Positions 12,001 to 21,000 of a stretch of 64,000 bases of DNA are shown here, in pieces; position 1 is the first letter of the stretch; every line of letters begins with the position of its first letter. The notes beneath the pieces are model-generated. The model did not search any database. It worked only from the letters and a program-made list of their open reading frames with translations, and was not told where the DNA came from. Origin of the DNA: Hyposmocoma kahamanoa (Eukaryota; Arthropoda; Insecta; Lepidoptera; Cosmopterigidae). A program made the translations under genes and the position numbers. The stretch is from NCBI RefSeq assembly GCF_003589595.1, contig NW_020654810.1, forward strand, positions 8,829,084-8,893,083, written 5' to 3'.

Positions 12001-15000
12001 AGTTTTGGATATTTTGTTTTAAGCTCTGCCCACCATTGGAAAGGACTCTGCTCTCGCGACAATAAACTTTCATTGTCATATCGGCCTAATTCTAGAGTAA
12101 CGGGGGCTTTTAGGATCATCGCATTCCGGTTATAATGAACCGAGTAACTCGGCCGAGTACTCGGCTCGGCAAATGTTAAACCGAGTAATATTCGGTACTC
12201 GGTTACTCGGTAAAACTTGTACTCGGCGCATCTCTATTTGAGACAAACGATGTATTGTAGCAGTGAGAACGATATAGGTAAACTATTATATTATATAGCA
12301 ATAAATAGAAATCATTATGCATCTTTTTATTTAGTTAACGAGAACCATATTGTAGTTTTTGTAATGAAAACGCCAAAGATCTACAGTTCTTCAGTACATG
12401 TGACACGTTCACGAGTCACGTCACGAGTACGTGTGACCGTTTAGCATATTACAAAAAAGGCATTATATGAAGTTATAAGAAGCACCAAGGTTCTTTTTAG
12501 CTATTAAAAAGTTACTTATTTAGGGTTGGTACCCTGAAGGACTTTGATTTTCTCCGTTTTGGCTTGTTATGTTGCCAGGATCTTTTGTGAGCAGGTAAAG
12601 GACACGTCTGGTGTTCTACCTAAATACATAACTAAATTACACTCGAAATGTGGGTTGTTTCTTGTTTGCATAACATGTCCAGTTCTTATGTGCTTTGATA
12701 TTTTTCGATTTGATAGCATGTGTGTATTTTAAGTACAACGCCATCTGTTAGAGGCAATCAATATTATGTTAAATCAAGCGGAAGGTCCAACTACCACACT
12801 CTTACCGCATCGGGGCGTATGGCGCCACTTTATTGGAGAAATTATAGTAGGCGCGTTATCGTTCAAGGTCATCGACGCAAGGTCATCGACGCTTGTCAGC
12901 GTCTTAAACCATAAATGCGACTTACAACAATGTCTTTCAACGTGGTTTGAAATGATTTAAGTACTCTTAACACATACAACTTGTTTGAAAAATGTAAATA
13001 CTTTAAATTTTGTCGATGATATGGATGGACAGGAAAATGATATAGATTCTGAAACTGCGATGAGAATAACCCTTTTACTGTTAAAATAAGAATTTGGCTA
13101 ATGGCGCACCTTTCAAGATATGCGAATGTGAGTAAGACGAAGGTGATGGTAATTGAAAGAGATAAAAGTGGGAAAATGGGGACAAGATTGGTAGCGGTGC
13201 CAGCCTTTGAGAGCCCTATAAACACGCTTTTTGAAGAACCCTATGTCATAACGCAAAGGAAATACTTCAGGAGGAAGCTCATTCCACACTTTGCAGGTTC
13301 GAGGAAGGACGAACGATATGCCCGGCATCTGAGATGTGGGGATGGATTTTGATGGGAGGTGTGATGATGGAAACGAGACGGTGGAACCAGTTCGAAAAGT
13401 TCCTCAGAGCACTCCCCATTGTAAAGACAGTAAAACACGCATAGAGAGCCAACGTCTGGAGAGACGTTACCCCTTAGCCTATGGAGATAAGCTAAGGGCT
13501 CCATACCGTCTGCGAGTTTGTGACCATCGACAAAACGAACAGCCCTACGTTGGATGGAGTCAAGTGGGTCAATCTGGTGTTTGGAGCTCCTGCCAAGAGA
13601 TGCGAGCAATACTCCATATGGGGCCGTACTTGTGTTTTATACAACAAAAGTCGGTGACCTGGTGAAAAATACTGCTTCGCTCTATTGAGCACTGCGAGCT
13701 TTTTGGAAGCCAGTTTGGCTTTGCTCTCCAAATGACCCTGGACTTCGTTCGTGATGTCGAGTCCAAGTATCTCATTACTCTTAGAGATGGTAAGGAGAAA
13801 AGGGTCAAGGTGTTCTGGAACTTAGGCGCTATTACAAATGGGTATTTTTAGCGGTGAACGCGTGTCTTTGCGGGGTTGAATTTGACAAGATTCTGACGGC
13901 CCCGTATTGAGACCTGCTCCAAAGAAATCTCGATTTTGGACACAAGTTGCAATCTATTTTGTTCCACTGGCTGGTATATATTTGTACGACCTGTATAATA
14001 GGCAACACTGGTACTGTCATCCGTATAGCAATGAATGTTACTAGTTAATAGCATATTGTTGATATGCAGGATGAACAAGTTTGGCGATAATGAGCATGGT
14101 GTCCAAGCACAATCCGTCCACAGCGACTTTTAAGCTCTGCTCAGACGGGAAGTTAGAATTCAAGTGCACAGCCTTTTTGGAAGCCCGTGATATGGTAGTT
14201 TCGATAGAAATGTCTTGTGCTAGACCCGATCAAAAGCCTTAGCGATGTGTAAGTTCACGGCCATTGGCTTGCTCTCGATGGCAGCTGCTCATTGGTGCGT
14301 GAGATACACAAGAAGATCACTAGCACTACGACTGCGGCTATATTAATAAGAGATGGTTAGTGTGATGATATCAGGTAAATGGAGCTCTGTATGCCTTTAT
14401 GGGTAGCCAAAACGTGTCAAGAAAGTGCGGGTTCCAACCTTGATGTACGGTAGCGAGTATTGGGTGTAGTATGTGCTCTATTAGCGCGTCTTCAAATTAA
14501 GCGTTTATAGAACTGCTACATTGCGCCACTGTGGCGATGCAGCCGCGCCACTACGAAAAAGTAATAAGAGAGTGTCGTGTAGTGAAAGACTACGTGGTCT
14601 GATAGAAATAATGGATGTTAGTAGATTTAAACGTGAGAAGAGGTTGACCCTCGATGCACATGTTTCGATCAAATCTCGTAAAAGTAAGGAATGTTACGTC
14701 GTGCGGGGAGGCTCCTTTTGTGCACCCCCGATTGTTACTGGTCAAAGAAGGGCTATTGGTTATTGAAAACAAAACACGTTGTCTGACAAAAACTACTGTT
14801 ACTTTATATTTAATACATGATCACTATGAAAATGTGATTTCTCTATGTTTGCAAAGATTAAGTGACACTTTATATTATGTACTTTTCCGTATTTAGCAAA
14901 AATGTGTTAATCACACTTGACACGTTAAGTAATAATTTTGTTGATAAATCGAATTTTGCATAAACCATTTTCATTTAATTACTAATCATAAATTTGTTAA

Positions 15001-18000
15001 CTTAAAAAAATAATAAACTGATCGTAATGCTTACTTCATTACAAATCTTGTGATATATAATTGTCCTGCAAACTGATTGACCTACCAACAAATGGACATC
15101 AGGTGCGCGCTTAAAGTGTCCGCACCTATTGGGCGTTAAAATCGCATACAGAGTATCAATCGAGCAACAGTCTTCGCATGTTCGACTGACAGCGCGGTTG
15201 TCAATCATGCAGTACTATATAATAATAATAACTTGTAAAATTACTGCAGTAAAGTGTAAAAACAGGATTTTGTATCATATTTTCACTAAACAAATATATT
15301 GTTATCATTTAAAAGTGTTATTTTGTGCTGTTGTATAATATTTAATTTACTTATAAATGAATCGTAAATATAAATTACAAAAGCAAACAAAATAATCAAA
15401 TAGCTACATGTCCTTTTTCTACACATTGCATGCGCAAAAGATGAAATGTCAATTCCAAGAATTCCATTACGTCAATTTCAAGAAGCTTATATAAACTTCT
15501 TGGTCATTATCAATTGTTCTAACCACAAGCGATTGAAATATTTACAGCAAAGAAACTATAGAGTCGCTTTGATTTTAATTTTATTTTTAAAATGATTTTT
15601 TATTAAACGTTAGCAATAACTAACAAAATATTCTTGTACTCGTTTTACGGCTTGGGATTACCTATCAGAAGTCAGAAAATACATTTGCCCGTAATATGTT
15701 AGCTCGTATTGTCATAATGTCAAATGTATTTTTTTAGGGATATTAGAAAACAAAAGCTAATGTTGTCTTTGTGAAAAGCATCAAAATTACTCGAAAGCGT
15801 AACGGTTTTATTATAAATCGGTTTTCGGAATTACGGATATTTGAGTCTACGTTTAGTTAGAATATCGGTACATTTCTTATAGTACACGCTTATTTTCACA
15901 TTTGCACTATTTGTATGTATGTATCTGCCCAACTATTTAATTGAAATTGTACAAAATTCGACGTAATAATATACATAAGAATTAATTAACCCGGCGCCAA
16001 TGACGTGAAAATAATTACGCCGACGGTGACGTTGGGTCATCGTGACCCGAATTTCATTGATAATTTTTTGTAAAATTAAAGTAGTTGTCTAAATTTTAAC
16101 AAATACGTATTAAGTAAGAGTTGTCAAGACATATACTGAAATAAAAATAATAACAATAAATTGTATAAATAAATATTTAATTAGCGTTCTCAATAACACG
16201 TGCAAAATCAACATTGAAAACATAATTTTGATATTTCTTTTATTTTTAGTAAAATATTCTGAATAATAATAGCAATTAATAGTCTTATATACTAAAAGAA
16301 AGGTCACTCAAACTTATTATTAGAAATTAGTCTTCTACGTCCTCAATCAGAGACGTGCAACTGCTGCAACTATTGCAGTACCTTCCCGTATGATCCGGGT
16401 ATATAGGTAGTATATATAAATCTAGCATGCATTACATGTATGAGATGTTTTTTTATCCTTTTTGAACGGACATACTTGACATCTCTCGCGTGTGCCAGAG
16501 GTTGGTATGTATTGCGTAAATTTGCATCGTCCTTTGAATACCACCAACATTTCATTAATAGTGCAGTTTTCGCCCGCAGGATACATTTTTGGCATTGTTC
16601 AACAAATGCTTTGGAAAGTTCACGTATTGGTGTCAAATGATTAAATTGATGTCTGTCAGCACGCAACAAGCAGCAGGAATAAGATTAATTAATTATAAAC
16701 AGTAAATAAACCAATAATGTCAGTCACAAAAATACCACGCCAGCGATGACGCTGGGTCATATTGACCCGTTTTGACTTAATGCACGTATTACTTGGCTGT
16801 GCAGATGGCTTCACACTTAGTACACCAGCGAGTCGGGTAGAGGAGGGTTGTATCTCCAGCTACTCAAACGTTGAAATCGTGCAATTGGCGTAAAACAAAA
16901 ATATGCCCGTTGTAAATCGCCTCGGGTCAATATGACCCAACGTCATTGGCGCCGGGTTAATACTTACAATAAAGGCTGGTCCATTACACTTGTGTTCAAG
17001 TAATTTTCAGTCAAAGCTAAATATGGTGCATTTTGTTAAGTTTCCAGTAGAAGCTGAATATGGTGTTTTTTGGGCCCTTAAATTATTGCAAGCGAAATTA
17101 AGCAGTACTGCAAAGACGTTACAATTGAAATTAAATGTTTTCGTTTTTTTATATTTCTTTACATGTCACTATGTTTGTATAGGTTAACTTCGGACATTTT
17201 TTTCGTGGCTTTTGTATTAGATCCGACGTCCATTTGTTGGTAGTCAATGTGTAAACTTCATTAATTAAATGAGTAATGACAAATAGTTGCCAAAAATCTT
17301 TAATGCTCAATATCTCAAAACTGTCATTTTGTGGGTTAACTCGTTTATGCAGAACAGGGCCCAAATTATGCTTTTCCGGTATGTCGTGATTTTTAGTAAC
17401 ATTTTCTGTTGCATAATTATATGTTGTATGAGTTAATTCAATTTTATTTAGTCCTGTAAGGTTTGCCTTTCTGAATTAAGACATGAACAGCAGGAAAGTA
17501 GGATGTAGTACTCTCGGCTTGTTCTATGAAAATACGTAAAACAATCTCACATACCTTGATCTTTAGCAAAAGCTTCATAATTTTCCGTTCCTTGAGCTCT
17601 TCAGGCGAAAGCGTGTCCTCGTCGACATCAATAAGCAATTTGTCGAAGTACTGAGCGTCTTCTGGCTTCATGAAGGGAAGCTGCTGGCTGCCCTTGGGCT
17701 GCGGGTCGAGTAGGCGCGCAGCAGCCGCCGCCGACCCTCCCATTTCCTCCGTCTGCATGAAAAAGCCGATTGGGGTACCAGCCAACGGGGTCGGCGTCGC
17801 GGTCAGCTTACGAGCCGGCGTCCGAATCGGGACATAACCTGGGCAACAACACAACTAGTTAACACTGGTGGTACTGTCGCACGCCGCGAGACAACAAGCA
17901 TGCTGATCTTAAATACGCAAACAGCAACTGAGGATTAAAGCATTATCGCCAATCTATCCAACGGCATGAGACTGTAAAGCCTGTCATCATTCATCTGAAA

Positions 18001-21000
18001 GAAAAATTGAGTATTAAAAAGGGTATTCTTTGTACTTTTAAATTCAAAAACACATGTATCGTATCGTCTAACGCGTCATTACAGATGCTAGTTTCCAGTG
18101 ATGTTGGCATTGTTTAATACATGTGTCCTGAAACTAAAGTTGGAATTAATAACTATGGTGTTCTTCTTAAATGTTTCTAAGTAGTCAGACTTAGGAGTAA
18201 ATTGGAAACGGCAAAATGAATAAATATGAGTAACACGTACCGGCCGGGGGAGGCAAAACCTTGTACCCAGGTGGGAACATGGCATCAAGTTCTTCATCGG
18301 TGTAAGGTCTGTTTCGCTCGTCTATCTCTTTTTCCCAACGATAGGCTTGCAGCTGTTCGGGCGTCATGGCCGCAACATGGCCGGGAGTCGGAGTCGATAA
18401 AGCCATGGCTTTAACTCCAACGGGTGTAGACTAAAAATTACAAAATATTATTAGTTTCAATTTCGTAAATTTTTGTGTGTTCTCAATTAATATGGAAAAT
18501 CTTGTCTATACTTACGCCTCCCGGAGTGAAGACCGGTGTGTGCGGCGTAGGTGTAGCATGCGACGGCGTAGCGTGAGAGGGAGTCGCGTGAGATGGTGTT
18601 GCATGAGACGGTGTAGGCGTAGCGGCGGCTGGCGTAGCACCTGGGGTTTCGTCCCAACGAGAACGGCGCTTCGTGCCGGGGGTTGGTGTTTCTTGGATAG
18701 TGTCGACGCCCGTACCGCGATCTGTGCGCGGTGTTTCGGCCCAGCCGCTGTTGTGGCCGGGTGTTTCTGAAGGATAGACGATATTGATTAGGACCTAAAA
18801 GTACAAAGGACATCACATTGTTCCTAAAATCCATCTAAAAATATATACGAGTTGTAAGTAACGCATAAGACGTAATTATAATGACAAAACTCAACAAATA
18901 CCCCATAACTTGTGTTCTCGGTTGACTATCTAGAAATTTACAGCATCAAACAATTTTTCGAGCTGGTTTAATCAATTACGGTATTATAGTACATTGGAAA
19001 TGAAACTATTTTTCGGCAACAATCTAGCATTTCGACATAAGAGTAAAATAAGAGAAGTATGGTAACTTCGTACAAATTAACAGTGCGGCTAGTGTGCGCG
19101 ACCGCCGCGCGCCTTGGAGGTGTGTAAGACGATGTGTGACGTCTTGCGAGTGCATTGCAAGACAATGCGAATGTGTGCGACCGTGCACGGCACGCGGGTG
19201 TGCACGCATACAAGCCGCGCTGCTACGTTTGTATGGAGTTACCATATTGGCCTTGGTTTCAGGCTCTTTAATGGGCCAGCCTGTCTGTAGTCACAACTGT
19301 CTGAGATGGTACTGGTCATCAGCATATATCGATAGACATGGAAAAACAGTTTCCAACGCGTAGCAGTTGCGAAAACCTAAGTGCTCGATAATCTAGTCCA
19401 TGTAAAGAATGAACATTATAATAAAGTAACTTTATCTTTCTACACGCCACTGAATGGTGAGAAACCCATCTTATTAATAGACTAATTTACCATGCACAGT
19501 TTAATTTTGAGACTGGTCTATCTACCTCTATCAGTCTTAGGTGTTTCGTCCCATCTGTTACGCCTCGAAGTGCCGTGCTGCGCTGGCGTCTCACGGCCGG
19601 GTGTGGCATGACCGGGCGTGATATGGCCGGGAGTTGCGTCCCACACACGTGCAGAGGGCGTCGCACCGGGTGTTTCGCCGCCTCGCGCGCCTGCACCTGG
19701 TGTCTCTTCCCAGGGACCTCTCTGTTTAAAAAGATAGTTTTGCATATTAACTACAATATAAATACATCATTCATTCAATCCAATGGTCAAATTTTACTAA
19801 GAAGGTGACACATAAAAAATTACAATTTAACACAAATTGGTAGAAAAAAATATCTTTTTATAGAATTATCCTTCTTCTTAGTGTGTTGCTTCATGGCTAT
19901 CCTCATGTTTGAAGCTGCTGCACGAAAGAGGGAATGTGTGCTAAGATTGAACCAGTCTCTCAGGTAATAAATAGAAATCCGACCAACAATAATATTCAAT
20001 CAATGGATATAATTCTGAATGCATAAGATGTTGAAGTTTTGAACTTACCTCATTGTCCCAAGAAGGTGTAGCTTGTGAGCTGGGTGTAACGGAAAGTTTC
20101 TTGGCAGGAGTGTCGTCAGAGCTCTGATCCCAACGCCCCTTGCGCTTAGACATCGGCTTTGTGGACTCTCCATTTGATTGGGCCACTGGCTTTAATGTTC
20201 CTTCTCTGGCTTTCTCCATCAATTTTTTTCTTAACTGAAATTTAAATATTATATGAGAAAATGGTCACACTCAACATTGAGATGAAGTATTTTAATTGAA
20301 TTAATTGTAATGATGAAGTACCAGAAAACCACACCAATTAAGCAATTAAATTATGTAGAACAACAAAACTCATTCTGGAGCATAACTCAGAACTAGTCAG
20401 CAATATTATTCATACATTACATAATTGCTAGGTATAATAATGGCTTAATAATAATATTTATTGTAACTTTGTAATCTATTAATCAAAGTTACTCTGAGTT
20501 TTACGACAACTCTACATAGAATTATTGTACCAATTAATGAACAGCATTTATCACCATTCGATGATGATAATAGACTTACCTCCGTTTCCTCTGCTCGAAG
20601 ATACTGCTCTTTCATAATCTCTGTGTACGTTCTTGATCCAACATCTGGAGTTTTGCCACCTATAAATGAAAAGTTTCATTAGCAACAATTCATGCATATT
20701 GAAATGGATACCCATCCCTAAAATATTATTCTCGCCTATGAAATGAGGCCATATTTCCATGTAATTTCACAAGACAAAGATAAAAATGTGGTGTAAAATA
20801 ATGTAAATGTAATAATGTTTGTAGTTAGCATTTTAATTAGTCAAATAATACCTCTTTCAGAATATATTACTTTTTTTATATCAAGTGACAGGACAAACAA
20901 GTAAACAATATTACAATATAATATTACTTTAGTAATATATTTGAGCACAAATTTTATAAGTTTTTCTGCAACAAAAATCAGTAAAAGCGAACTGTGTGAA

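Noticed and set aside
18477..18834. Long frames on both strands over SF3B1 exon 7
   Set aside because: Arg/Cys-rich shadow frames created by the GC-rich TP repeat region; the true frame is the spliced SF3B1 one.
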